Shown one piece after another: positions 44,333-57,570 of a stretch of 64,000 nucleotides of DNA. The DNA is from Trichaptum fuscoviolaceum (Eukaryota > Basidiomycota > Agaricomycetes > Hymenochaetales > Trichaptaceae), in contig CAJSYZ010000011.1 of the NCBI GenBank assembly GCA_910574455.1, forward strand, positions 806,001-870,000, read 5' to 3'. Position 1 is the stretch's first letter; each line of letters begins with the position of its first letter. Made by a program: the position numbers and the translations under genes. Under the pieces are notes generated by a model. That model was not told the DNA's origin and ran no database searches. It saw only the letters and a list, made by a program, of their open reading frames with translations.

Positions 44333-47300
44333 TCATAAGACGCTCGGAAGAGTCAAGTCATTATCTACTTTATCAGAAGATAGGTCATGAATCGGCTTCG
44401 ACCACTTGTCTGCGAATGCGATCAGATACCTCCAGAAACAACATACAAGGTCCCACTCACCTGGGCATGCAAGGAAGTAATTGTTCATCGCCGAAACAAA
44501 GCGATCATGGTATTCGTTCGGCGGGATGACTGTGACTTCACGCCCAGAGTTTAGATTTTGTTTCGCCTTGTACTCGAGTGTCTTCGCGAAGGTGTAGCTG
44601 CCAATAGTATCAACAAGTCCGCAGGAAATCTGCCTGCGCTGTTCGTCGACGCCCAGCAAGAGACTGCAAAACATTGAATAATTGAGTAAACCATGGATGC
44701 GATGCACTTACGAATAGTCCATGATGTTGTTTTTGCATAAGAAATCAGCATCCGCCTTGATAGCCTCGTACAGCACGAGCTTTGAGTGAGGGTAGACGAG
44801 AATAAGGGCTTTCTGTTGGTCTAGGAGTAATGGTGATGAGTTATAGACTTTAGATCGCAATGCTTCTAAATACCTTCTATCCATTCACCGTCAAACAGTG
44901 TCTTGCGGTCTGACGAATTACCTGAGGCCTTGACCTTCCTGCCCTGAATACCCTTCAGGTCAAAAGTCTTGGATAAATTCTGTTGGTAGAATAGATTCTC
45001 CATGACCAGGAGATCTGCTTTAGCCTGCACACTCCCGGTATCTAGGTTCCTAATTTCAATCGTATAGAACCCGAGTAGTTTAGCAATGACGGAAGGTCGA
45101 CTAGCAGTACTCTCCATATAGCGGAAGTACGAAGGCGCAAGCTCAAGCAGCACTTGCCTGGAAAATACCGTCAACGTCTAACATTAAACATAAATTAACT
45201 AGATGCCTTACAGGTCCGCAACGTTCCACGCATTGACAAGTGTCTTGATCACAAACCGATCGTCGGTGGTCTTCCAAAAGTTTGACCTACTCTTACCACC
45301 GTCAGCCGCCCATTTGGTACTTCTTTTCAGACTCATAGGGAACGCATTTTCCACGCCACAACGACGTCTCAGATACTCGAAGTGTTTCGCGTAATATGCG
45401 GTGCAACTAAACTTGAGCCGCTTGCCTACAGTCCAGTCATATTTAATATGAGGACGATCTTCGATGGCTTGGGTATCTAAAGCCAAGAGCTTATGGTGAT
45501 GCGCTGGGGATGCAGCACGGCGGTCCTCGTCTTGATTCATAAAGTACTTGACAGCATTCGTCACAGTCGATGTCAAGGTACTTGTCAGGGTCGTAACTGT
45601 CGATGTTTGCGAACGCGTGGTCTGTTGAATACTTGGATCCTTTGTGTTTTTCGTCAACGTCGAATCTCCTCGTTCATTCTGAAGTAGAGAGGCTACGGAA
45701 GACTCGTTCGAATTTGTCGTGCTTTCAGTCGGTGTAGTAGATCGAGTGATATCGGGTGGCTTGAGAAAGCGTCCGGCATTCCCTGTTTCGGGAGCCAAGC
45801 TATAAAAACTGGCTTCTGTACTATCGCTCTCAACGGATATAAGAGACGGAGGACGACGCTGTCGCTTAGGATCCGGAGAGCCAGACCCACCAAGCTTCCA
45901 ATACGAGAAGATTGAGCTACCATAGCCCGCATTATCCGTATTCGCCTCCATATCCTGCAGAATCTTCTCTGCCGATTCGCCAGTTGACTCGGGCAGTCCG
46001 CTCACTTTACCACCCGCGGCCTGCATATTCACTTGCACCGCAGGCTGCGCCCAAGCGGACGGAGGCGTCCCGTTGCTAACTGCGCGCTGCGCCGGTGTCC
46101 CAGTCATCGTAGAAACAAACTTTGATGGACTGAATCCTGCCCCACTGAACATCGATCCTGTGCTGAACAACGATCCGCTTGCATCAACCGACCGCCTCTG
46201 CCGAAGAACATCGCGCAAAGAAAGGAGTCCGGACGGGTCCTTTGGATTGTCCTGTCGGCAGATGGTGGCTGAATGTGCCTCCGGTTCATACCAAACTCCG
46301 TTTTCAATATCTGGATCAAGAGACGATGATTTGGGTACTTGAGATGCGGTAGAGGTTGTAGACGTAGACGATGAGGAGTTCGTAGAAGATGTAGTTTCCT
46401 TTGACACCGATGCCGTAGTCCTGTCAGGATTAGCGGGCTTAAGGGACATGCTCGCAAGCTCTCGTTGGTAATCCATAGAGCTGTAAATGAACAGTCAACA
46501 TCGTATATAGACAAATTTTTAATCTTTCATATACCTCAAGGTAAATGCAATGATACTGGCCCATTCTGTTTCTCTAACGATCACATTTCCACCTGGGACG
46601 GCGTGGCAGTCTGCTTTCCACCAGTCAGGCTCAACAGTTCCAATGTCATCCACCTTTCCCTTCTTCTTTCCTTTCCGCTCTGGTAGATGTTTCTGCTCCC
46701 AAGCACTTAGACGCCTGATAGCACCTCTACTAACCGTTTCAAAACTCCGACGCACGTCGTTCAAGGTGGCGGTCGGAGTCTTAGACAGTTGTAAATACAA
46801 AGACTGTTCGCTGCGCTGGAAGCACTCTCTTAACTCAAACAAGAGCTGTGATGGGTCCTTTACATTTACTACGGTAGCGGTTCCCGAAGCATCACTAACA
46901 AACTCGTCCGAAACAGTGGCGGTGCGAGAAGGGATAGGTGTCGTCTCGCTCGAGCCTTCTAAGTGGCTTTCGGACTGAGGTGATGCTGGTTTGCTGGGAG
47001 GTAGAGCAGGGAGTTCAGTCATGGTAGCCTTCGGCGTCGGCATCTCTCCCTCATCAAAAGCGTCATCAGTTGAAGGTAAACGTGGTAGGCTCTTCCGAGT
47101 AATCTCATTGTCTGAAAAGCGTTGATCCTTTTCAGAGTTATATCGTTAGCTGAGCGCAAGATGCGACAAACAATGGCACAAACCAATCTGTCCATATGAT
47201 CGGATATGGATTGCCACCAAGCCTGTATCTCTCTTCTCAATTCTTTCTTCTCTTCATTTGAATCTTGACTGAGCTTTCGCCGAGTCTGGTCTGAGTTACT

Positions 47301-49711
47301 TGGCGATGGCCGAATCTCGAGTCCACGACCACGTGAGAGTTGCAGTTGAGGTATACGAACTTCGAAAAGGGCAGGTGACTGAGCGGTGCGGAACACGATC
47401 TTGTGACGAGCAGCATTATGTGGGCCGATATATAAGAAATGCCGAACAATGTTGAATCGTGTTGATGGAGGTGAATCATGAGGAGGCCAAGGAAAAGGAG
47501 GAGGCGTCGTATGATAACAAAGACGTGGACTGAGAGTGCAAAGTGAAGGTGAATAAATTAAGAGCTCCAAAAATTTTGCGAATGAATATAAACTGAATTA
47601 CCCTTCGTTAGCGCTGATGTAAGATCTTTATGAGTTAGGGAACCTACTATGCTCCGTCCGACAACCTCTTCCTTTCGGTCTTCTTTTGGCAGACAGCACA
47701 AGATTCCCAGGTCTCGATCTGCTCTTCGCTCAAGGCGGAACCATGTTCGCTGTCTTTGGGATCGTCCACGAGAGTTTCGACCGATATCCGAATACCCCCA
47801 TGTATCCAGAACATCCTATGATCCTTTGGATGAGCTTCACACCCGGGCCTCTCACAGCGCTCGTCCCCGTCGGTGTGCCCGCGACATGCAAGTGATACAA
47901 TGAAGTCTCCTAGACTATGATCGGCATACTTTCGCGTCCGAGACCGGTCTGGGTTGCGCTTGAAGTAACGATATGTCACCCAACGACCACGCTCGCATGG
48001 CACAAGCTTTGGTTGTTCTGGGGGCTCTGCCCGGCTCGCCCCTGCAATTGGTTGTAAACCGGGCAAGTTTAGTTCTTTATCTTCCCCATAAGATGTCTGA
48101 GAAGTAGTTGAGGATGTTGCTGAGGTTTTGCTATCGGTTTCTTGACGAAATCCTGATCTTGGCACATATTCCGCGTATAAGAAGGATATTCCTTGGTGTC
48201 GAAAGAAACCAGCCAGACCACCCATACCACGTCCGCGGCTCTCCCGACCTTCCCAACCAAGCAAACTGTGTAGCTGTACTTTCTCAAAACCGTATAGTTT
48301 ACGATTAGGGTTCTCTTCCTCTTTGTCTGCTAGCTCGTTTAATATTCGAGGTGGGGGAAAGGTTATACCAGACGAGGTTGATAAAAAGGAAGCGGAAGAT
48401 ATGATTCGCGTCACAGCTGTTGAGAATACAGCGTCGCCTTGTTTTGCTGCTTCTCCTGCGTTGGAGATTTTGGACGAGCTCGATAGCGAGAATGATAGTC
48501 GCCTAGCATGACGAACAGTAGTCGCAGGGGAATGTATTTCAATGGACCGAGAACGCGGAGGCGGAGAAGAGTCTGAAACCTCGAGGGATTTCGTCCTTGC
48601 GATAGTAGCAACGTTAGGGACACCAGCAGCACGGTTCAGTAGGGTTTCAGCTTTCCTTGCAAACATCGACCAGAGCCCAGACCCAGTCGTCTTTGAAGTA
48701 CGCTTAATAACTTGTCTGGCAGGAACTTCGGGTGTACTACGCGAGTGATTTAATGGTACCGCGGCGGCCTCCGCTGGGAAGTGGAGGTGAACGTGCGAGT
48801 CACTCAAGATATGTTGCTCAAGAATGAGAGATAGGCAAACGAATAAGGACAGCCTCAGGACTTTTGTCAATGAATGAAATTGCGCCGTAGACGATAGTCC
48901 CGAGAAGGAGAATGTCCCACCGACGAGCTTGAGTGGTTCTGAGGCTATTTCGTTGCGGTAAACTGAGAATAGCTATAGATTCATCATGTTCATGCTGAAG
49001 AAGGGTTACATGCTCACCATCCCATTCGTCAAGCCCATATAGGACGATGCCACCTGTGTCATGTTTGCAATCGTCCGTAGAAGGGAGCATATACTTGTCA
49101 ACGGTGAAGAGACACATCGTTTTTGTAGGTTGGATGTCGTGAGCATTGTTCTGTGCTGGCAGGATAGCATTCCTCGGCGAGAGTGTCAACAGAAGATGAG
49201 ATGGCTTTGTGCGAGGTGAAGGTGTCTTATGTGTAGTTATGGCTTTGGATATTTGCGCAAGGGCCATACGCCTTCGTTCGTCTTCAGAAAGCTCGCCGAC
49301 GTCCGGTGTCTGATTACGTCCTTCACAAGAAGCGAGTTTGGGTGTTTTCTCTTTCCATTTCTCGCTACCCTTTATAGTTGCATATCCTCCTCCTTCAAGT
49401 TGCTTTGTTTCTCGTTCTTCCTTTTCCTCCAACCACCTCCTATTCTGCTCGGCCTTTCGCGCCTCTTTAAGGCCTGCAAGCCACGCACTACGCACCATTG
49501 CGTCGCATAGTTCATATAGAGCAAGTTCAATTCCTTTCGCCCACGACGAAGCACTTTCTACGTTCTCCTCAGCCAGCGCATGTTTGATGAACAGTCGTAG
49601 ATGTGCTCGACTCTCGACGCTGAGGCGGGCAAGCTCCTTCCAGTTTCCATTAAGCTGTCTTGTAGGGGGTGTAGGCAGGGGCTTGTCGGCCAGCGTCGAC
49701 GTCGAGGCCAT
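44333..49711 (-). CDS. FAB1: Fab1/PIKfyve-type phosphatidylinositol-3-phosphate 5-kinase without FYVE
   Basis: Nine exons on the minus strand (49711-49018, 48962-47648, 47592-47184, 47127-46535, 46480-45212, 45157-44874, 44820-44712, 44663-44461, 44409-44333) join in frame to 1650 residues. In order: a charged start, a reduced chaperonin-like segment (CLFTVDKYMLPS; GGTFSFSG; SLILEQHILSDS), the Fab1 cysteine-rich region (CERPGCEAHPKDHRMFWIHG; ETWESCAVCQ; YSFAKFLELLIYSPSLC), a disordered middle, and the C-terminal PIP kinase domain (DDRFVIKTL; LGFYTIEI; DLKGIQGRKV; CKNNIMDYSLLLGVDE; SGREVTVIPPNEYHDRF; KPIHDLSSDKV). Fab1 converts PI3P to PI(3,5)P2 on vacuole/endosome membranes. No FYVE zinc finger is encoded before residue 1 or within exon 1, so membrane recruitment must differ or rely on partners such as Vac14. 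Yeast Fab1 is about 2280 residues. Confidence 0.87.
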
Positions 49712-50590
49712 GTACAGCGTGGTGGTCGTCGTTAAAGAGCAAAACGTGCGCGAATACTAGGAGGTGCCATTAAAGTTGCTGTTCACCGTGAAGGACGTCA
49801 TAAGCATACGGGACGCGGAACATCTAGGCCGTGCAACCTTGAAGCCGAGTGGAAGCTCGGGCTCGGCGGAGACAAGGGATACTAGACCACACCGAACATT
49901 ATCATCCGATAATTTCTCTGCAACACACTGTTTGCTTTGCCAGTTCTTCGAGATCTAACTACTCCCGATACTAACTTAGTGAGAGACATAATCTCCACAA
50001 TAAGGGTGAAGCGCATCGTCGAAACACATTTTATTTCGGTTGTGAACAAGAAAGAAACAATACGTGTTAAAATAATCAAAAGATGCTACATATGCAGCAA
50101 AAGATTTACAATGCCATGCTAGAACCTAATTCCTTACTAACGTATCGTCACAATGTGTCGCAGGGGAAGTGGAAGAGTAATGGAGGGAAAAGATAGTATG
50201 TACATCAAGATTGAAGTGTGAGATTACGATTACGCGACGAAAAGGTAAGAGCAACATATGAATATAATGCACCGCTAATAAAGTAATGCAATGAAATACA
50301 AATGATGATGTCTACAGGGTGAATGATGAGTAGGATGAGGATAGAGAGAAGATGGAAGCAGAAAGAAGATAGGTAATCCGATTGATCCCAAAAAATGCAA
50401 CAGACAGAAGGTCGAAAAGGGGTGAAAATATAGAGAAATAAGAGTGAGGAGGAATAGTCCAGTTAGGTCATGAGTCGTGATTGTCGTGAAGCATCAGAGG
50501 AAAGAGTTGAAATGAGTAGAAGAGGGGATCCGATGAGGAGTATGTACAGTCGCATTATGTACAATCGTCGCCGCAGGGGTGACCGATGTC
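49712..50590. other. intergenic between two minus-strand genes
   Basis: It holds the promoter of the Fab1-like gene and the 3' UTR of the next gene. AT-rich without coding frames of note. Confidence 0.45.
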
Positions 50591-53500
50591 TTATGCTGGA
50601 CGCCAACCGCCACCTTGTCCTGGTAGGTGTTCGTCCTGAGCTCCGCCCATTCCTCGCCCAGAACTGAGGCCAAAGGTCGTTGTCACAGTCCCGTAGCTGC
50701 TACCACTCCCAGCAGGATCACTAGACGAACCGCCTTCTTTCGTAGTCGCTTGCGTGACCATCGACTGGTCAGCTGAGCTGATCCAAGATGGTATCGGACG
50801 TGGGCCCGACGTTGAGATGGGCGCACTTGTCTCAGGAGTGGGGACATGAAGTGAAGCTGGTACTGGCTGAAGTTGAGGCTGGTTTTGACTTTCGGAAATC
50901 TGAACGGTCTGCTGAGAAGCTTCTGACGGTGCGACACCAGATATATTGGAGCGAGATTGGTGCAGTTCTTTCATAGGTACCGGCTGATCCTTATGTTCAT
51001 GATCGACTTCCTGCTCGCTGATCACTGTCTGAGGATCACTAGCAATCCCAGTCACTTCAGGGGTTTCAGGCCCGACTTCATGACTGTCCTCACTAAGCGA
51101 ATGATGGTGTAGCGGTTGTCCGAACGTATATTCCTCATTTGGACTTCCTTCACCACTCCTGCTACCGCTCCCCGAACCACTCGCACTTCCACTCGCAGTC
51201 CTAGTACTTCTCGGGATGAAGGCAGAGCCGAAGGCAGCAATCTGATGCGAGGCCGAGGACCCAGAATTAGTCGAATGCGCCCTTGACCTCGCTCGATTCT
51301 GCATCTCAATACTCGCTGTCGAGTGGCTTGCAGCACTGATACTCTGGATGAACGAATGCGCTCTTGAGCGTGCCTGAGTGGATAGGCTCCTACTCCTAGG
51401 TCCCGGTCCCAAACGTCCAGAGTCACCAGAAGCAGAACCAGCTAGTGATTGCGCACGAGATCCACCCGACCTACTACTCGCAACGTTGCCGTAAGAATGC
51501 GAATGAGAAGAGGCAGAGCTATGTCTACTCCTTCTTCTCTGACCCAGCGGAATACTCAAGCTGTTCAGCGAGAGGTTGCTCCTGCTTCGCAGACCACCAA
51601 CACTTGACCGCGGCGAAGGTCCTCCCGAGAGAAGGCCCACACTATCGCCTCTTTCTGCCTCCTCTTGACTTCCTTCAGGTTCCGGATCAGTGAGCATCAT
51701 CCTTTCTTCCCGCTCTTCAAGCGCATCGTCATCTTCCACATCAGCACCTACTTCCTCTTCATCACTTGTCTCATAGCCAGGATGAGGACCAAACGTCTCG
51801 CTCGCAGCGGTGCTCGCACTCTGCGTCCTACTTCTCGGTACGTGCATGGGTATCGGTATGTCAACCGGCGACACAGGAAGGCTCGGCATACTGCTCCTCT
51901 GTCTCCTGTGAGTGCCTCTCCGAGCTGCTCGAGGTGGCATGGGAATAGGACTCGATCCCACGTCTCTGGGACTACCAGGGCTAGTCGGAGAGCGGAAGCC
52001 GGAGCTCCCAGCACTAATAGGACTTACTGGACCCGGACTCTGGATACCTGTGCTCTCTGGACTCTGAACAGACGCTGACCATCCGCTGCCGCTTTCCTTG
52101 CTTTCCCTCTGGCGTTCAGGTCGTTCCGGCGTACTCTTCGTCCTCCCTCCAGTGCTCTTACTCTTTGTTCCCGAACTTGCCGAAACGCTCGACCTTCCAC
52201 CGCGTGATCTCCTCGTCACATGTCTGAACTGGAACGGGAAACGGCTCGGGATCTGCGCACCGAGGGAGCTCATCGAGCCTGATGCGCGTCCAGAGGAGGG
52301 GTCTTCGACAAACTCTTCGACATCTTCACCCTCATAGCCCTCGAACTCATCGTCATCCTCCTCGCCCTCGACATCAATATCAATGTCACCTTCCACTTCC
52401 GAAGTTTCGACAGAGTCTGGGTGCGTGCTCGTCTTGGGGCTCGGCGGAAACGGGATTCTCTCAGATCCAACGTCTTGACTGCTCGTCTGTGCAGGATAGC
52501 CCTTAAACGCATACGGTACAGGCGGAGTGTGTTCCCTACTCAAGCTTTTGGGGCTTTTGCTCTTAGACTTCCTAGGTGTGCTCGAGACCTTCGGGATAGG
52601 TATCTCCTCGATTTCGCGATCGCCAGGAAGGTCCAATTGTCGTTCTGGTGGTGTATCGAACAGCTCATCTCGTAATTTACCCCGACGGGCAGGCAATGGT
52701 ACTCTTGGCAGGCCAGCGGCAGCCAGAACTCGATCAAGTACTGCATCATCATCCGCCGTCGCGCCTTCTTCCCTCTGTTTCTCTCCCTCGCTTTCGCTGG
52801 TACGAACTTGAGGGTCAGGCTGTTTCTCCTGCGCTCGAACAGAAGGGACAATCCTATCGAGGCATAGATCGTACGCATCAAAGAGTCGAGCCTTCGTGCA
52901 TTCCTTCCAGAGCCAACTTGCCTGGAGCTGTTCACGTTCTTCCACCTCTTCCTCGTCGTTTCCAAATGCACTGACACACGCCATCCCGCCAGGACCTCCG
53001 CCAAACATTCCCGCCGTCTTCCTCTCCTGCCATTCTTCCTCTTCCCACCGTCCACTTGGTCCACAAATACCAGCGCAGCGCATACCACTGGCCCACCAGA
53101 CGCCTACCCAGCTGACAGCCAGCAGTAACGCTTTCCATCCAGCCCAAGCGACGTTCGTCCATAATACCCCCCTGGCGAAATTGCTTAGGCTACCATCAGA
53201 CCGGAAGAACGTCCGGTCGCGATCCATCAGGCCCAATGAAGCCAGCGCAACGTCTTCCGGTGCGGCAGTGGAGAAAGCAAGGAGGAGAGCAAGGCAAAGC
53301 GCTGCTCGTGGAACCAAAAGTGACACAGTCGGAAGATTTTGTGAGTATAAGAAGAATGTTTCAGCAAGATAATCGTGCCAAGAAGCTAATGATGTTGGTC
53401 CTGGCGTAGGCTGTGGCCTCGGGATAGCAACAGCTCCTCGCTCAACATCTTCGGACGTGTTTGCCCTGTCCCTTTGGCCAGAATCTCTCGCATCCAGCGC

Positions 53501-55227
53501 GCTGGGCGTCGTCGTACGACCGGAAGGCGCACTACTAGAAGCACTCGATGAGCTTCCAAAAAGTCTGAACTTGAACGGAAGAGGGGGCCGGGCCGAGCTT
53601 CGGACATAGCGGAAGAAGCAGAAGTTCTCAAATGAGGTCATGCAGACATAATTAAACGCTGCCGAGTTGAGATAAAGCGGAAGTACAAGAGGTCGCTCTG
53701 TGAGTTTAGACAATGTTAGACAGCGTAGAGGATTTAGGGGAACTGGTGAGAAAAAACTCACTGAACCTCCATCGTCTCCACCAGCCAACGACGACTTCGT
53801 ATATGATGACCACACCAAACATCCAAGCAGCCCAGCAGAAGACATACGCGGCAGCAGCTAAGCTCCAGTTCTTGCTCGATCGAGAGTTCAGTGATGGTCC
53901 AGATTGAGAGGGAAGAAGAGAAGGGGAGGGAGGAGAGGCGGGGGTAGGATGTAAGGCAATCCTGCAAACCCATACGGTTAAGTCACATCCGTACACGTTG
54001 TCAGAAAATGAAGAACACATACTCAATGATAGTCCAAACACCGACGAGATCCAAAAGGCTCTGGATGAGGACCAATCCGAAAACCCAGAGTGGCCAAAGC
54101 AGGTACCACAGGTACATCAGCTTACTCGGGCTCCTTAGGATGTTAAGATGTAGTCCATAAGCACGAAAGCGTGCTTTCGGAGGCACGGGCCTGACATTTG
54201 TTCCAGGTACCATAGCAGGCTGGGGGAGATACATGCGCATGTGGGGTGGGATGGCAGCAGCTGGTGATGTGCTTGCAAGAGGACCGGAGCGTACACCGGG
54301 CGATGGGGCGTAGACAGTCGGGCTGCCGGCGGAAAATGTTCCTTTCGCTGCGTTATTTGAGCGCCACCAAGCCCTAGAACCGGAGGCCTGCGAATGACTG
54401 TGCCCGTGCTTCACTTTTCGTCCAACTGAACCAGAAGCCACAGGTTTACGCTTCGAGCCCGAGCCCGTCCCACCAACGGACACTATGCGTACGCTCCGCG
54501 GTGTTTGTCTCCTTCCTATTCCTATCCTGCTTTCCTCATCTTCCGTAGGCTCTAGCTCACCTACATCCACATAACTCTGTTCACCCTCGCCCTCACCCTC
54601 AGTCTCAGCATATCCCGAGACACCCGACAACCCTGTATATCCGGTGCGCACGGTGTATCCCGTATCGTAACTCTCGCTCGCCCTATGCCTTCCAGGTGCA
54701 GCCGGGTGTGCAGGCGTCACACGTCCACGAGCGGTACCAGCGCCAGACGTTGGGAGAAACGGGATAGGACTGGGAGTATACGCGCCAACGCCCCGTTCTG
54801 AAGGAACTGTCGATGCAGGCGCCGGACCTGCGGGTCTTCGCGGAAGCCAATCAGGGTACCAATCCATCGAAGTAGTTTGGCGAATTGCGCGCGGCGCTTG
54901 AGCGGGAGCCTGACCGGAGGAAGGCGAAGAGGTTTCCTGAGGTGGGGGAGGCGTAGGAGCTGGAAATCCAGGAGTAGGTGGCGCATCGTAAGCTTGCCTC
55001 CTTCGCGGCCTTGCCTCTGCATTTTCGGAAGGGTTGGACGATGACGGAGTCGACACGACTTCGTAGTCGTCAGAGATACCAGAGTCACTGTGACCTCCTC
55101 GGGAAGGTGTCTGGATTGCTCGAGCTTCCGGGTTGTTGCTGTTATGCGTGTCGGCTGAATTTTGCGGAGAGACAGGGCTCGCCGAAGCGGAAGCCCCACT
55201 AGATGATCGCCTTCTCCAGAATGGCAT
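50591..55227 (-). CDS. large multi-pass membrane protein, function unknown
   Basis: Three exons (55227-54023, 53961-53762, 53697-50591) give 1503 residues. The first 340 are disordered, rich in Ser, Pro and Gly, with an acidic stretch (GEGEGEQSYVDVGELEPTED). Hydrophobic segments follow: YLLWPLWVFGLVLIQSLLDL (about 370-395), LAAAAYVFCWAAWMFGVVII (about 430-455), a weaker one near 480, VSLLVPRAALCLALLLAFST (about 590-611) and WAGWKALLLAVSWVGVWW (about 650-670). The remaining 800 residues are disordered, with repeated SRSRAHS-like Ser/Arg pieces and acidic patches. I do not recognise the family. Both introns fall between the first hydrophobic segments. The long tail would be cytosolic and a likely phosphorylation target; this is inference. 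Confidence 0.7.
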
Positions 55228-56671
55228 TGTATTCTGCAGTGATAGTCGCTAATGAATAGTTGGTGTACAATCCAGCGAACTGTTGCCGAAATGAATGTTG
55301 TACGCCTGATAATTTGCGATGATTATGCACCAGTGCAAAATGTAGTACAACTTGTTGGTACAGTATTGGGTTTTCTTGTTTTTCCGAAATGATGCTCCCA
55401 CTCGGGGAGACGTACGCGAACGAATTGGCTCACAGAGGTGTTGATATTCCAAATCCAAGATGTGTTGAAGTTGGTAAGGCAAACTCGGCAGAGCTGCGAA
55501 AATCAACTTCACAGCAAGATCCTCAAAACGTAATGTTGGAAGTCCTAAATCGTTTCGTGTCAGTTCTTTCGTTCGTAACCGTTCGTAGTAAAGCGTAGAT
55601 GGAAATCGTGTCAAGCTATCGTTCAAAGGAAATAGAACAACAGCCCGCGAGAGTCGACGCTGAGGTCAAACGACGACTAGCAGCGAGCACAGACAAGCAG
55701 AATCTATGCGCCTCGAGGCTGAGCGTCAGTCAGGGGTCTAAACTTAGCAAAGATACAGTACGTACCGTGATATTGAACGCTGCAATGAGGCAGATATCCC
55801 ACAAACTACAACGCCAAAGCCTCGTGTTCACAGTCGCGCTCCGTCCGACCGAACAACGCGTGGAATTGAACTGTATCAAGGTTCACCACCTGTCGCTGCC
55901 TGTCTCTTTCGTGCCTGCACGCAATCTGCACTCGTGGTCAGGCAGCAACGTTGAGGGGAAGGAGGAGGGAGACCAACACTCGAGTTGAGCGCGGATGGGG
56001 GAGGAGGAAGAGGGAAGCGAGGGCACGGCGAGCAGCACACAAGCCTTCAACCAGAAGAAAGTTTCAGAAAATAAATGAATAAATAAGGTACCCGTGACCA
56101 AAGAAGGTAAAAATGGAAGTTCAATAGAATTCATTTCAATTCAATTGATCTCGGAACCAAAACCTTATTGGCCTTATCATTCATGCCGGCTCTGCCGGCC
56201 TGGGAAACATCAGAAAAAAAGAAGAAAAAAAAGAAGCACTCACAGCGCTAGCGTCGTCTTCCCTTTAGCAGTGTACAGCAAAGAAGTGAGGAGGTTGGGG
56301 GTATACGAACACGTCGTGAACGCGAGCTTGATGTTGACGACGACGTGTAGAGGCCTTGTGAGTGATGTTGGACAGGCAACAAATATTCGAGTGTTGCGAG
56401 CCTTGTCAGGGTGTCAGGGTCGTGATCTTTCAAGCCAAAAGCATACAGATCAGAAGAAATCGCCGAACACAACGAAGACGAGAAAAAGGTAAAAAAAACA
56501 ATTAGTTGAAACACAAGGAAGCCTTGGAAGATAATAAGGATAGGCTGAAATGAAAAGGTATGAAACGAATGGCACAGCAAATGAGCGATGAGGACCTAGC
56601 GCACGAAAGCGCTATATAGCCAGCGAGAGACGAAAAACGAGGGGTCGGCGTGGTCGACAGTGGTGACGACC
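55228..56671. other. intergenic, promoter side of the membrane-protein gene
   Basis: The plus-strand frames at 55389-55988 and 56094-56492 have no motif or plausible splice pattern. The 5' leader of the minus-strand gene that starts at 55227 lies here. Confidence 0.4.
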
Positions 56672-57326
56672 TCAAAAACAGAGGTCGTCGATGTGGTGGT
56701 AACAGTCCAAGAAATAACAGGACGCATTCTCCGAGAAAGAGCTGCAGATCTTAGAATTGCATGCGACATACCGATTAATCATCGAGAGCGTTGCTATCCC
56801 AACTTCCGTCATGCTGTATGTCGGCAAACGATTCCCTACTAATATCCGTGGCAGTCTCTGCATCAATTTGAGCTAGCAAGTAAGCATAGCGTGCTGGATA
56901 AACAATCAGAAATGTTGGGTCCTCTAACAAATGTAAGTGTACGGCCTTACCTGACATTCTAGAAACTCAATCTGCTTATATGTACAGTTGATCTCCATGT
57001 TAGAGTACATTGCATCTGTGCATCGGTAAAGGGAATGATGAGCGCTGTGAGCCCAGACGCAGTGCTAAATGGTGAAACGTGAAGGAGCCAACGAGTGAGT
57101 CCGTTAATAGATCGGCAAGAGAAGCAGATGAAGTGCATATACTCACCTTACATGATATATGAATTCCTGCCTCTTCAAGACCGAGTACGCCACCAATTGC
57201 CCCTGAGTCTTTCTGGCCATCGGCTTGATAGTCAGCGACGGCTATGCCGGGTTCTTGTACATTGTTATTGCAGTTTACCGAAGCTGTCTGTGTATTGGTA
57301 ACCGTGACAGTGAAGCTGCATGCCAC
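56672..57326 (-). CDS. possible small cysteine-containing protein, uncertain
   Basis: A minus-strand frame beginning near 57326 (ACSFTVTVTNTQTASVNC) runs to HISCK before a GTGAGT donor. A following exon candidate after CATTTAG stays open (LYRCTDAMYSNMEINCTYKQ) to a GTAAGG donor. A last candidate begins after GCTAG and ends CYFLDCYHHIDDLCF at 56672. Each join keeps the frame, and cysteines are frequent, but there is no signal peptide and no family resemblance. It lies directly downstream of the broken NTF2-like gene. The model may be wrong; an alternative frame ends at 56775. Confidence 0.2.
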
Positions 57327-57570
57327 CCGGACCTCTCGGGTGATCCTGAGAGTTCGAGTTTCTTACCGCTTCTGTTCAAGTATTAGGTATTCCATGCTAG
57401 CTTGCTCTCCGCCTCACGCCTTGTCGAAAAACACTGAATGTGTATATACGATGGCCAAGCATGAGGATTGCGGTACGCCAGAGCGCGTCGCGACGCGTTT
57501 CCGATGTCTCAGATTACAGTTTAGGCGGAGTGTAAATACTTCAAGTTTCGAAGGGGCACAACACGCTTCG

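Noticed and set aside
51052..53372. Several 100-180 codon frames on both strands
   Set aside because: All lie inside the large exon of the 1503-residue membrane protein in other frames, with GC-rich coding bias explaining their length.
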